Positions 32,653 through 43,730 are shown, counted from the stretch's first letter. The stretch is 64,000 nt of DNA from Phytophthora quininea (GCA_011947345.1 JAAVTG010000095.1:62001-126000), one strand, 5' to 3'. Translations and numbers: made by a program. Notes: a model not told the origin generated them from the letters alone.

Positions 32653-33194
32653 CCACGAGAAGGATTACGGGCACTGGAAGTAGCAAAGCTTCCAAGACAA
32701 GAACAACGCCGTAACGTGCCCTTCTCCTTGGCTCCCAAGGAGAAGCACGGCACGGCTAGTAGTTTTGAGACCTCCTCACTTTTACTTCTACGTCTAATAC
32801 ACTAGGCAACGTTCGTGCGGGATCGCCACCCGCATCGCGGCTTGTTGTTTTAGATTATTCCGGAAACACCACAGACCTTCCGACAAATTTTGTAGTCATA
32901 TCTTGAGAGCTTGTTCGACTCGGCTTGCCGTTGAAACTGTAGTGATACTCCAGCAAGTACCAGCAGACATATCCAAGCAAGCAACAACAACAAGCAACGG
33001 ACCGTGAGATCGTACAGATCTCACAAAGGCACACTGCATATCCAAAGAAGCGCAGCTAGGCGAAACTAACAGAAACCAACAGAAACCAACGCTTAAGCAG
33101 CAAAGGCTGCGCTCAATACGGATTTCGATTTACCAGCAAGCGCCCAAGTCGACTTTTCAAGCTGCAAGGTCTAAAGCCACTACAGAAACTCTAC

Positions 33195-33951
33195 TTGGTC
33201 TCTTTGCTCTTTAGTCGCTTGACTGCTCGGTTCTGTTTCTCGAGGCCTAACGCCCATGTGTTCACCACTGCGTACAACTTCCTGGTGCTGGTTTTTGCAT
33301 CGGCACTTCGGTACTCGAGCTCGTTGCGAACTTTTTCCGTAACTCTGTCGGCAAGAAATTAACTAGCACCTTGCATTTGCGCTTAGCACCTTCTTCCTGA
33401 GCGAAAAGATCAGATACTCCGTTGCGCTTAATTATCTCGTTGGCGCGGTGAAAGTAGGCCGTGACCCGAGTATCCACATCAGAGATCGAGAAGTCAAACT
33501 TGAGCTCTTCGTTGAAAAGACCTGCCATGTCTGGCAGCTCCTTGTTCTTAAAGCTTGCCGTGATCTCGCTGATATTGCCCATCAAGAAATCATCGGTCAA
33601 GTCGCCCTTATCTACATCCCAACGAATCTCACAGAGCGCCTCTAACAGTGACGCATCGAACGAATCTCGCACCGAAACGAGGACAGCGTCGAGGTCTTCG
33701 CGTGCATTCCTGCATCTTGTCTCCATCACAGCCACGTACTCCTTCCTGAGCTTTAACCACTCGATCAGCGCGTCGTGCGAGATGTCAGTGATTTTCGGGG
33801 CATTGATGACGGCAAAGATCGGCTGGGGAACGCGCTGTACTGGGGCTTGACCTTGAGCCGACGGCGTGTTTGTCCTGTTTCGCTCTCCTTGACCATTGAG
33901 GTCTCCTGCCGACGCTTGGGCATTTCGTGTCTTCCATTGCGTGGCAGTCAT
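33195..33951 (-). pseudogene. Gypsy Gag N-terminal part
   Basis: Begins at the ATG at 33951 (M-T-A-T-Q-W-K). It is helical, with a capsid-like segment (L-P-D-M-A-G-L-F-N-E, V-T-A-Y-F-H-R-A-N-E). The frame shifts near 33290, then stays open and strongly basic to about 33195. Confidence 0.6.
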
Positions 33952-33994
33952 CTTTTCCGTGTTCAATTACGACCTTCCCAATTAAAGAATTCTT

Positions 33995-34223
33995 TGTAGT
34001 GGGTCTCGATAACTCGGAACACACGATAGGGAAGTTGGCGCTTCCTGTAACCTGAGTAGTATTGCTTGCTTGTCTTGAGGTAACTTCTAAAGTGTTGATC
34101 ACGTTGTAGGTGTGTTAAGCTCACTACTGAAGGTCACTCGTCCTCTAACTTCTATGCCAGCTCGGTCTCACGTTCTGTGCGGCCGGACGCAGTGGTCAAG
34201 GCTTGGTAGAACCAGCCACTACA
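33995..34223 (-). repeat. Gypsy 5' LTR
   Basis: 229 bases, TGTAGTGG...CCACTACA, paired with 28283-28510. The stretch 34224-34604 beyond it holds no supported feature. Confidence 0.85.
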
Positions 34224-34616
34224 CAGTGGCGATGACGAAAGGCAGAATTGTACCGCAGGAGGTTTGAGAGAATTCTGGAATGATCACCAGGTGCTGATAG
34301 GTCTTTGTTATCGTCGCCACCGTCTGTTCGCAACGGATTTGAGCTCCCTTCCACACTTCTTGAAAGTGTCGCCTATAACATAAGACACGGAGCTTCAAAC
34401 ACCGATTCGCTGCAGCAGAGCCAGCTGGACCCCGCTCCGCTACCAGTATTGATACGTTTGTTGTTCAGTACACGTTGATAGCAAACCTAGGATCTTGTGT
34501 CCAGTAAGACAATGAGTACGGCAAGAAGGCCATCTGTAGAACAACGCAGCTTGTAGACTTGTTTCCACGGCCATAATCACCTACATAATACGCTTCCCAC
34601 TCTCCATCCAAGTCTC

Positions 34617-36006
34617 TTGAGCGAGCTTATTCTAGTGCGAGGCGTACTATACCCAGCCAGCCAAGCTACTAACGGCAGCGCTGCCAAGCTGCTGGCCTCG
34701 TGCATAACGAGTCCAAGGCTCACTGCAATAACGCCAAACGTGTTGACACTCGCGACAGCCGTGGTGATGATAACGACAACCGTGTTGACTGGAGCGCCAG
34801 CCAACCAAGCACAACTGGACTCCAAACCGGGCGCCAGCAGAGAGTAGATCACTTGTCAATTTACCAAATAGACTTCAGCCAACTTGCTGGGAGTTCCACC
34901 GACTACCCCATCCTGTCTTCAGTTACCCCCCTCACCCAACCATAAGAACAACCAGGAAACAAGTTAAGCATCTGAATTAACTCCAGCTCTCCGAACTGTA
35001 TGTCTACTCAAAGGGATCTGCCGGACCGACGGTATCATCGCGCTTAAAGTCAAGGAGTGTATTACAGGTACATTCATGCCACATGCTTTGCTATCGACTT
35101 TCAGCGAGAGTTTAAGCTTGCGCTGGAGCTGTGAGCTGTCATACTGTACAACCGACTGGTACTGGAGCTACACCATACCAAAACAGCGACCTCAAACGCT
35201 CTCTACGAGCCGAGTTACAATATAACTCGTATATATGTATTATACTATCGTGGCCGGTCGATGTACGGGTAACCTGGTTGAGAGTGACTGACTGCAAACT
35301 GTAAACCCTGCAGTTTATCAGATCAGTCAGACCAGATGTTCGTGCATTGGATTGGAGTTTCGTCCAGCTGTTCCCGCAATCACTCAAAGCGAGCCGATCA
35401 CATGCACTGCATTGTCCCGTAACTGGCCGTTCGCTTGGTGTCATCTCCAAACTTGCTCTCTCCGCAACAAGCCAATTCTACGTCTTCTCTATGGGTCTGC
35501 CGGTACCCTGCTACGTCTTCGCAGTAGCGACGGTTGTCATGCTTGCAATCGGTCCGCTCGTCTCAGCTGCTAGTGTTGAAGACATCGACACCCTGAAAGT
35601 GGGATCGCCAAGTTTGACACGTTCACTCGAGGCGGTGCCAAGCACTGAGGCAAGACGCCTACGCGGCCTCGGAGCAGCCGACCCAGACGAGGAAGAGAGG
35701 CTGTCGCTTTCGCTTTCGTCCATCACGAACGCGCTTGGCGAGAAGAAGACGTCCCCGGAAGGCAAAAAGTTCAAGAGGCACTCAAATTCAACAAAGCTGA
35801 AGCCAAGCTCAAGGAGAAGATGCAGCAGAGAGAGATCCATCGTCAACGCGTTCAAACAGGCCGACATAAAAATAATCAACAGGATCTCCACCAAGATGTT
35901 GAAGGACGGGGCGTTCGAGAAGGAGGTGTTTCAGGCCTTGAAGAACGCTAGGGTCAATCACGACATCTTCCCGAACGCGCTCAGAGCGCGGCACGGGCGT
36001 ATGTAA
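34617..36006 (+). repeat. Right arm of the large inverted duplication
   Basis: Inverted match to 27750-26397. It contains the S-A-A-K-L-L/T-T-T-V-L upstream block (34617-34847, one repeat unit), a shortened SINE remnant (34930-34962), the conserved promoter block and effector E9. Confidence 0.75.
35491..36006 (+). CDS. RXLR-EER effector E9 with an internally frameshifted segment
   Basis: 171 residues from the ATG at 35491: signal peptide as in E7, RRLR near residue 57 and D-E-E-E-R near residue 71. After E-G-K-K the frame moves by one base (same lesion as E7) and reads about 23 basic, Ser/Arg-rich residues (including S-S-R-R-R-C-S-R-E-R). A second, two-base difference at about 35838 then restores the family frame at I-V-N-A-F-K-Q. 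The rest is a typical effector C-terminus ending at 36006. So it is open throughout but carries a segment unlike any paralog. It could be a live novel variant or a pseudogene that happens to be open. Confidence 0.7.
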   Translation: MGLPVPCYVFAVATVVMLAIGPLVSAASVEDIDTLKVGSPSLTRSLEAVPSTEARRLRGLGAADPDEEERLSLSLSSITNALGEKKTSPEGKKFKRHSNSTKLKPSSRRRCSRERSIVNAFKQADIKIINRISTKMLKDGAFEKEVFQALKNARVNHDIFPNALRARHGRM

Positions 36007-36239
36007 AACCGTGCTGAAAAATGTCAAAGGGATTGGGTTTGGTCGGAACGAGTTTGTAGTCGAAGTAGGCGAGTTCTGAAAGTGATCCCGAACTCGAAGT
36101 TTGGACAGAGCGAGTTCTGAGTGTTTAGGCGTCCGTATTGTTGCAGTACGATGGAGAAGATGCTGGTAACACTGACTGCACAACATTTAACTCGTTCTCC
36201 AACATCCTACGAACAACGCGCTTCCTCTTCCAGCAAGTA

Positions 36240-38318
36240 GCGTCGCCATTGTTGAAATGATTTGATTAACCAGTTAACGGGTTCTCTCGTCTGGAAGGTG
36301 TAGCTTAGACAATCTATCTAATCAAGAATCCATTCGCAGAATTCAGCTAAACTCGCGGGATCCAAATACTCTGCGGCCGTTCTAGAAGAATGTCCTTCGG
36401 AGGATCAAACCCCAATTGCCGGACTAGTTCTGCAATCGCTGAGGAATCGCAATGAAGATCCGTCGCATGCTGGTAAATGAATTGGTAGTGCATCTTAAAG
36501 GAGTTTTGCAGATTAGCAACGTTAGGCATTTCTGCCTCCGTCTCACGGAAATGAATGTCGTTTCGCAATCTCCACGTGGCGTGGAAAATAATAGCAGTTT
36601 GCACTTTCCAAAGAAGCAGCAATGTAGTGGGCTGCGGCTCATTGCCGCGCCCAGTTGCTCAAGCTTCGCCTGTCGTCTTCCTGGACTGCCCAGATGGGCA
36701 GGTAAGACGTGATGATGGGGAAAGAGTTTGTGGTACGGGAGGCCTCGAGGAGACTCTCGTCCGCAGTTTGGGATTTACCCGCAAGAGACCTAAGCAGCTA
36801 TCATAGTACATGTTGGTGCTTTGGGAGTTCCAGCTCCCACGTTGGTGTTCAATGTGTCTTTGGAATCCTCGACCTACTACAAGCAATTCTTTTGCTTCTC
36901 TCTCCACCTGGTGCGGATATCTTGTAGCTTTGGAAAAGCAACAGCCGCCAGCTTAGAGATGGTCGAAGACTGATGACCACGGAGCCCACAGTTGGCGCCA
37001 CATTTCTTTCAAGGCTGGGCACGTATAAAAGCAGTGCTCCACCGTTTCGATAGCTTGACACGTAGGACGAACACCTTGTTGAATATTTGGGTCCAGTGAT
37101 GTTAGAAAGTAAAGCCGCGAGCCCACAGTCAGATCACCAAAGTACAGGCGAAGCATTATGTCATGGACCACAGGTAAGAGAAACCCACGAAGTGATAGGA
37201 AGCTCGACAATGTTTGATGAACGCGTTGTCTAGGGCACCCTAAATCTTCCATCGGATGATGATCCATATCTGGTATTTTTGAAGGAGTTTTGTCCAATCT
37301 TGAAGTCGCAAGTATGGGAAGAAGCGCGCTTTTGGCTCAGTTGGAACCAATCCATTCACTTTTACTCCAAATACTGGTGGTGTGTTTGAAATTGCCACAA
37401 CTCGAATACCCCCAGCTTCAGGATCCGGTAGAACACGATAAAAACCTTGCGTCAACTGATGATAAAGTCGAAATATATCGTGCAGAACAATTTGGGATCC
37501 ACGGGTCGGATGAAGCGCTGAACATATTCTAGTGAAAAAGTAGTGGACGACAGCCAACAGCGATTACCATCCAGGAAGTCTGCAAAACACCAAAATTGAG
37601 CACTCGGATTCTGTGTACATCAGCTTGATCCATGACAGGAAGCGCGCTCCAAAACCTTGGCGTTCAAGTACACGGAAAAGATATTGGCGATTCACTCTGT
37701 CGTAGGCTTTAGCAAAATCCAAAAATGTTGCTAGTCCTTTGTGGTTTTGAGATGTCATCAAATACTGGAGATCGCGAACTAACATTACTTGCTGATCTAT
37801 TCGCCGCCCTGGTATAAAACCTTTTTGATCAGGATGTACCAGCTTTGTCATCAACGGGCGGAGGCGATTTACAAGTACTCGCGACAAAATCTTGACTTCT
37901 ACAGGCATTAATGTTATGGGGCGAAAGTTTCCAGGATCCGATCGTTCCCCTTTTTTAAAGAGCAGTGCCACTGATGAGTACCGTTGGTGGGGCAACAGAA
38001 TCCCGCGTTCTGCTTGGTATCGGAAAACTTCCAAGAGAATTGCACCAAATAAATCTGGATCGAGACGAAAAAATCACTTGTAAATCCATCTGGCCCGGGG
38101 GCCGAGTGCGACTTCAACTTCTTGATAGCCTTCGCAAATTCTTCAGCAGTTAGATCTTCATCAAGTTCATCGGCTACCTCAGAGTTTAGTCGCCTATCAA
38201 TTGTATCGAGGAGTATGTTTTGAGACTCCACATCAATGCTACTATCATTGGCTTCAGTCTGTACTCGAGGGTCACCAAAAATTCTGGCCCAGTGCTCGTT
38301 AAATCCATGGCAAATATC
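36240..38318 (-). mobile_element. 5'-truncated LINE inserted in effector E10
   Basis: Minus-strand LINE 3' half: reverse-transcriptase start (S-A-P-G-P-D-G-F), N-F-R-P-I-T-L-M and F-A-K-A-Y-D-R-V. An internal deletion near 37560 removes the F-A-D-D palm. Then come the C-terminal blocks (F-G-D-L-T-V-G-S-R-L-Y-F, E-H-C-F-Y-T-C-P) and W-I-P-R-V at 36350, with 3' tail to about 36240. About 280 bases of unrelated sequence (36625-36900) interrupt the C-terminal part. Confidence 0.75.
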
Positions 38319-38803
38319 GTACCACAGGTAATCCTCGTTCCCACCTGCCTTGTCAAGAACCCTCTTCAACGACTCGTTGATGGGGATATCCTTGTCCGAT
38401 TTCCCTTTCCCAATGTCCTTCTTCCAGGCCTTATGGGCGTTCTTGAAAATCTCGCCGATACCTTCATCACTTTGCATCTGCTTCAGGAGCTTGGCTTCTG
38501 CGTCGGCCCGTTTAATCGCTGCTCGAGCTTGTTTGGCGGCAGCTCGGGCTTGCTTGGCTTCTGCAGTCATCTTTTTAAAGCGTTCGCGCCATCACCAAAC
38601 AGATTCTTGACGAACGAAAGAGAAACTCTTTCTTCTTGGTTCCCTTCGGTAGAGTTGTTCGTAGGCGTCTGGTTTTGTTGTTTGGATCGAGCCCGACGCG
38701 AAGTCCCAGTCTCTTCAACACTTGCAGCCGAGGGGAGCGAACTACTGATCGCCAGAAGGAGAACTGTAGCGACGACGACCAAGTGGAATATCGGCAGGCG
38801 CAT
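38319..38803 (-). pseudogene. RXLR-family effector E10, truncated by a LINE
   Basis: From the ATG at 38803 the signal peptide (HLVVVATVLLLAISSSLPSA) leads to N-Q-E-E-R with no RXLR, as in E4. The frame breaks at TTTAAAAAG (about 38577) and continues one base back through K-Q-A-R-A-A-A-K and K-G-K-S-D-K-D-I-P-I to A-G-G-N-E-D-Y-L. It then runs without a stop into LINE reverse transcriptase at about 38318. The effector C-terminus is missing. Confidence 0.7.
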
Positions 38804-38949
38804 GGAGGAAGCTTAAGCGTTGCCCGAAGAGCGAGTTTGGAAATGATGACAAGTATTGACGGACAGTGTAGTGGCAGTGTTCGCCAGCGTTGGTTGTGAA
38901 CATGTGTCCGTGCATTAGATTTGAGTTTTCTTTGTCTCTGGTGCTCGAT

Positions 38950-39057
38950 ACTGGAACAAAATGTCGCCAAGCTCTATTGCCGATCCCAATTCTAAGAGGA
39001 TTTTGATTACCGGTAGGGCATGTCAACGTTCGTATACCGTAGAGGTATCCATTTACC
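38950..39057. repeat. Left ~105-bp direct repeat flanking the MULE
   Basis: Nearly identical to 42818-42919, from ACTGGAAC to ATTTACC, with a few substitutions and a six-base length difference. The first part also lies upstream of effector E4 (about 9420-9440), so this is effector-promoter sequence. Confidence 0.75.
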
Positions 39058-39989
39058 GAGGGATTTCCCGCAACACCACCAAGGAGGGCTTCTTCACCAC
39101 TGATTTGGACTAGCTCACCTCACCACTGATACGGGCTAAATCACCAATGCTCCAATGCAGGATGTTGGGCACCTGAAAATCGCTGTATTGTCAAAATAGC
39201 TAGCGACGTATTGCCAAAATAGCTATCGTTTTGGAGTGCTCATTGCAAAAGAAACTACCACCCCGCGACGAATACCTTCAAGAGCCTCTCGTCAATGGAC
39301 GCCGACAGTCATCCCAGCGACAGACCCCTGGCCTCGTAGCATTGATCAAACGAATCGGCCAAAAGAGTCTTTCAGCCGGTGATTTCATTTCGTACTACGT
39401 ACCGTGTACCACAATCGCACCGCAATGGCTTCGACGAGCTCAAGTTCTTCGCGTTGTTCCTCGCGATCGGTATCCAATACACTTGGACACTCATGATAAG
39501 ATCGATCCTATCATCAACGTCATCCGGTGGGATGCCGATAGCAGTGGATTAGTGAATTCAACAACGCAGAGTGGATGGCGAAGTATTCAAACATTCGGTC
39601 TGGTAGCTAGCGAAATTGCAGGTCCAACTCGAAGTGACGTCTTAAGTGATGCGATGCGTAATGTGGTTGATGAGGCGATATCAGCTACGATTGCATGTAT
39701 ACGCTCCAGCCAAGACTCTCATCGAGATCGTGAAGCTGAATCTGGTGAAGATTCGTCAGAAGTTGGGGATAGCACGTGTGACACCAATTCTGAAGCCGAT
39801 ACCAACACCAAAACTGACCGTAGTTCGGGCTCACAACGCGACAGTGCGTGTCCAAATGAAGAGTTAATACACGCAGACAGAGTTGATGAACTTGAACAAG
39901 ACGACACCCCCTCTCACCAAGTGGATGAAACCTTGACAAATCCCGCGATCCAAGAGAACGGAGACATTCGAACGCTTGCCCCTCCTCAG

Positions 39990-40069
39990 GTACAATTACA
40001 TTTACTGTTCGACCCGTGTTTCTCATAGCTAACGTTAATGATACTGCGTTAATTTCGTAATTACAACAG
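39990..40069 (+). other. Predicted intron in MULE transposase
   Basis: CAG|GTACAA at the donor and TTACAACAG|GC at the acceptor. Removing these 80 bases joins two open frames in phase, supporting a real intron. Confidence 0.6.
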
Positions 40070-41364
40070 GCAGTACGCCCTTCATGGACTCGTATTTGGC
40101 GAAGTGACGAAAACACTGGAGGCACATCGAATATTTCTTGGGAGGCTTACTTAAACACGCTCCCATCGCATTGCCGGCGCCACAGCCAGAAAAGCAAGTG
40201 TTCGCTTGACCATTTAGCTCGCGATGAGGACTTGCTTCATGTCAAAGATCACTTCATGAGGAGGGTCGTTACGATCTGTACGTCAAGGCAATGCAATGCG
40301 GGTTGTTCGTGTCGTTATAAAGTCCATGCTTGCGAAGAAACTAATTTTGCAGAGATGTTCATCACTCGTGAGCACAACCATGACAGTTCGCGCGATAGTG
40401 CCCCAGCCTCGCTAAAACTCACAGCGGAGATGAAGACATATTTACGTTCGATGCTTGAGGAAAATGCTTCAGTCGTGCCAAATAAACTGTTTGGGCTACT
40501 CAGCAAAAAAATTGCAGGAGGGGCATTTTCTAAACTAGCTCCGCGCCTGAAACAAGTTGCTGGCTTCGTAAAGCGTTGGAAGAAGAACAACCGAAGCGAT
40601 TCCATGCGGCCTGTCATTGATATTTGCTCTCAAAACATGCATCGATCTGGTGTACCGATTTCACGAGATCCTGACAAATTAATAGTACTTTGCGATGCGG
40701 TATGCAGCGGAGGAGAAATGCAGCCGCATTTGGGCAATGGGTCTGCAACCTCACCTTTTCGAATCGCTCTTACATGCTTTTCTCTATTGAGCGCTTACGT
40801 TAAAGTGCAAGGTTTACAAGACTGTAACACTATTTTGCACTTGGATAACACGCACAACATGGTAGACAAACACTAACCTGTGTTCGTGATTGGTTTTTCC
40901 GATCGCCGAGGATCTTATTTCCCGATCATGTATTGTTGTACATCCCAACGCAAAGAAGATGATATTGCATGGCTGCTGCGCGAGTTAAAGGAAGCCATGA
41001 GGGATGCATTTGACTGCGTGTTTAAGCCCGAGTTTGTTATGACGGACTGTGATGACGCACATTACAATGCGATTAGAGCGGAGCTCCCCGACACCAACAT
41101 ATTAATGTGTTGGTTCCACGTTTTACAAAACGTGAAGAACCACACACGTGGACTTCAACCACGTCTTATTGGCATGCTTTTTACCGACTTCAACGCGATG
41201 CACTTTGCTCGAACAAGAGATGAGTATATAAAGCTCAGGGACCATGCTCTCGCCAAATGGACTACCGAAGGCAGAACGAACACACCTTTTCGCAAAATTA
41301 GTTTGCATTTGAAGAAACAATGGATAACCAACTCTAGGTTTTCGAACTGGTAAGCTTACCTTAC

Positions 41365-41414
41365 CAAACCCGGGGCTGCAGCAACTAACAAACCCGGGGC
41401 TGCAGCAACTAACA
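41365..41414 (+). repeat. 24-bp tandem duplication in the MULE transposase
   Basis: AAACCCGGGGCTGCAGCAAC followed by TAAC occurs twice in direct succession. It encodes K-P-G-A-A-A-T-N twice, just before the conserved N-P-V-E, so the duplication keeps the frame. Confidence 0.8.
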
Positions 41415-42817
41415 ATCCTGTCGAAACCTACCATCGAACACTCAAACTCGTCAATGATTCTTCAAAAGCTACGCCTACTGAACTTGTGAATCGACTGGAT
41501 ACATCTCGATTGGCTTTTATCAACGACCGTGCTCCATTTCACACGACACCAGCTGCATCGTACCGCCTTCGAGTCTTATACAACGGATATGGTAAGCGCG
41601 GGGAACTCAGAGCTGAAATACAGCCCCCATCAGGAGACACTCGCACAGCGTTGGTTTTCACAAGGCTGAGGCAATAGAAAACCTCGAGGCGGAATCCGAC
41701 GAAAAGGATGACGAGATTAAAAGCCCTGATGATGTGAACAAACCAATAAAGTCTCCTCATATCCGGCGCATGCAATGGTTTGGAATGCCTCGGTGTGGAT
41801 GGACTGTGGATATTGGAAACAAAGCTTGTGGGTGTCGATACTTCTTTAAGTACGGGATTTGTGTACATGTTATTCACGCAACGGTGACAGCGGGAGTACC
41901 ATGTCCTGGTATGCCCGATCTTGAACCTCGATTTGTTCTTGCATCTTCGAGGCGTACTAAAGCAAAGGAAAAAAGAAGCGGAAACCTCAAAGGCACACCA
42001 ATTCCAACCCGCAAACTCAAGATACGCCCGCTGTATTGGAACCTATTGCAGATGCCTCACCTCCCGGAGGACGAAGATACAACGAACGAAGCTACAATGT
42101 GACTGGCTGCGTGGCTTACGAGGCAGATTTGTCATTCTCTCCAGACTACGAAGACGAAGAACCGTTTGAACAATGTAGGAATACAGTAGTCGATGCAGAG
42201 ATCGGTGGGTTGAGTGATTGGCGCGACTCGGGAAGCGCTGACAATGACACTAACCCACATGCCCCACTGGTACCACAGCCATTGAGCTATGTGGCACTGT
42301 TGAATACCAGTTGCAGCCAACCCGCTGCGCATCCGAGTGGCGCTGACACCGCTTCACATAGCCCAAGTACAGTCCCTCGAGCGTCTTGTGCCCAAACAAA
42401 GAGACGCAGATACTAGGTACAAACACCACGTGGAGAAATCTTCTCCTGAGGCGGAGTGGTAATATAGTACAATAATTCATTCGATGAGCGATAAGTGATT
42501 CCCCTGCAGTAACAGCGTTGCTTCGTGGGTTCGTACACAGATGTCTAGATGCAGCAGTACGCTCGGCTCTGAGGACTTGTAGGTGGTCAACCACACCTTC
42601 AGCACAAGTTGTGTAGTCAGGTACAAATGAAGATAATATTGAATCGCGCTATTGCAGGATTGAACAATACTTCGAGTCGTGAACCCTTTTGGTGAAAAAG
42701 CCCTTCCTGGTGGTGACTGCAGTCTGTACACGTGGTGGTAACGGCCAGCTGGCAGTTTTGGTGATTTAGCCCATGCCCGTGGTGCTGCGGTCCAAATCAG
42801 TGGTACTTACCACCTTT

Positions 42818-42919
42818 ACTGGAACAGAATGTCGCCAAGCTCTATTGCCGATCCCAATTCTAAGAGCATTTTGATTAGGGCAGGTCGACGTTCGTATACC
42901 GTAGAGGTATCCATTTACC
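42818..42919. repeat. Right ~105-bp direct repeat flanking the MULE
   Basis: Partner of 38950-39057, in the same orientation. Confidence 0.75.
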
Positions 42920-42924
42920 TAGTA

Positions 42925-43700
42925 TGTTGGTTTACTACGATAGCCAGATTTTCTCCGAGACCTCCGTCAAGTAGCGTGTGTAGAAGTCGTTGTATTGTAC
43001 GTCTTGTTGCTGGCAATGTTGAGCGTGTAGGAGTCGTCATCCTGCTCGCTTTGGCTGTTTTCAAGGCTCGGAACATCCTTCTTGAAAATTGGTTGATCGG
43101 AAGGAAACCGCCGTCCTCCAAATTTTGTTGGGCGTCTTTGAAGGCTCGCTATCTTGATCCCTTTGGCGCTGTGTCAGGCGCCGAAATAGTGCCTCCAGGG
43201 CCTTGACGGTTGAAGCTGATCCAGTCGATAGAAAGACAACCGTGGCGACAACAAACCGATCGACGCATGAGCTGTGCCAAATAAATAAAGTCGCTCTCAG
43301 TTCGAAAGTGAATGCTGGCGAACTACCCCACGGTACAAATGGTGAAGGTGGCATAAATGGCAAGGCTATGATGTCTACGAGAACGTTGTGCCCGAGAGCC
43401 CCGAGAATTTGTCTTGCTACAATGCAGTATTTGCAACTTCTCAGCACCGACTAGGAGGTTGTGGGGAGAGTCCATTGAAACTCAGTTCGTCGAAGAAGAC
43501 GACGGTGACGTCCTCGACCACCACTTCGAATTATTGCTCGGACACGGCTCATAGCGTTTGGAGAAGGAGGAGGGGCTGTCTGAACTGCAAAAGCTTTGCT
43601 TACTGCCCACCACAAAAACACTTGATTCGTCCATCATCGATTTGAGCAAGAGTTTCGTATTGAATGGGCGGAACGAAGTCCTCCGTCGTTCACCTATCCG
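42925..43700 (-). pseudogene. Effector-derived relict downstream of E11
   Basis: Inverted copy of the E1 relict (3590-4230). The minus strand encodes V-V-A-T-V-V-F-L-S-T-G-S-A-S and R-R-L-T-Q-R-Q at about 43270-43170. It also retains an effector C-terminus (T-L-N-I-A-S-N-K-T-Y in broken frames, about 43030-42940). Confidence 0.5.
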
Positions 43701-43730
43701 GGCCGGATAGTGTCCGGCGAAGCCCCTGTT

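Larger units (their letters stand above)
28283..34223 (-). mobile_element. Ty3/gypsy chromovirus LTR retrotransposon
   Basis: A 5.9-kb element between two LTRs of 228 and 229 bases. On the minus strand the order is gag, CCHC knuckle, protease, reverse transcriptase/RNase H, integrase and chromodomain, i.e. Ty3/gypsy order. A G-rich tract (complement of 28511-28524, GACGGGGCGG) sits just inside the 3' LTR where a polypurine tract belongs. Several frame breaks, and about 0.5 kb of unrelated sequence within gag, indicate it is inactive. I see no matching target-site duplication (GGTCA versus CAGTG). Confidence 0.85.
39231..42102 (+). pseudogene. MULE transposase, two exons, several lesions
   Basis: An acidic first exon runs to 39989. 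A GT...AG intron (39990-40069, 80 bases) joins it in frame to a second exon. That exon encodes H-L-D-N-T-H-N-M (first catalytic Asp), F-V-M-T-D-C-D-D-A (second), C-W-F-H-V, T-N-N-P-V-E (conserved near the catalytic Glu) and, after a frameshift near 41655, the SWIM finger C-G-C-R-Y-F-F-K-Y-G-I-C-V-H. In-frame TAA codons occur at 40874 and 41351. The start codon is not identified: the frame is open to 39231 with only alternative starts. A further C-terminal frame extends to 42416. Confidence 0.7.
39058..42817 (+). mobile_element. Mutator-like element (MULE)
   Basis: It carries a MULE-type transposase with SWIM finger. Imperfect inverted terminal sequences share CCACTGATTTGGAC and GGGCTAAATCACCA (left 39101-39152; right, inverted, about 42757-42804). 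The exact ends are uncertain. Instead of the usual ~9-bp target duplication it is flanked by ~105-bp direct repeats. Confidence 0.7.

Noticed and set aside
36659..36907. Separate gene inside the LINE copy at 36.2-38.3 kb
   Set aside because: An 82-codon frame without recognisable features. It is more likely inserted non-coding sequence.
41350..41395. Second intron in the MULE gene at GTAAGC
   Set aside because: It would be about 45 bases, and the codons on both sides are already in the same frame. A nonsense codon is simpler.
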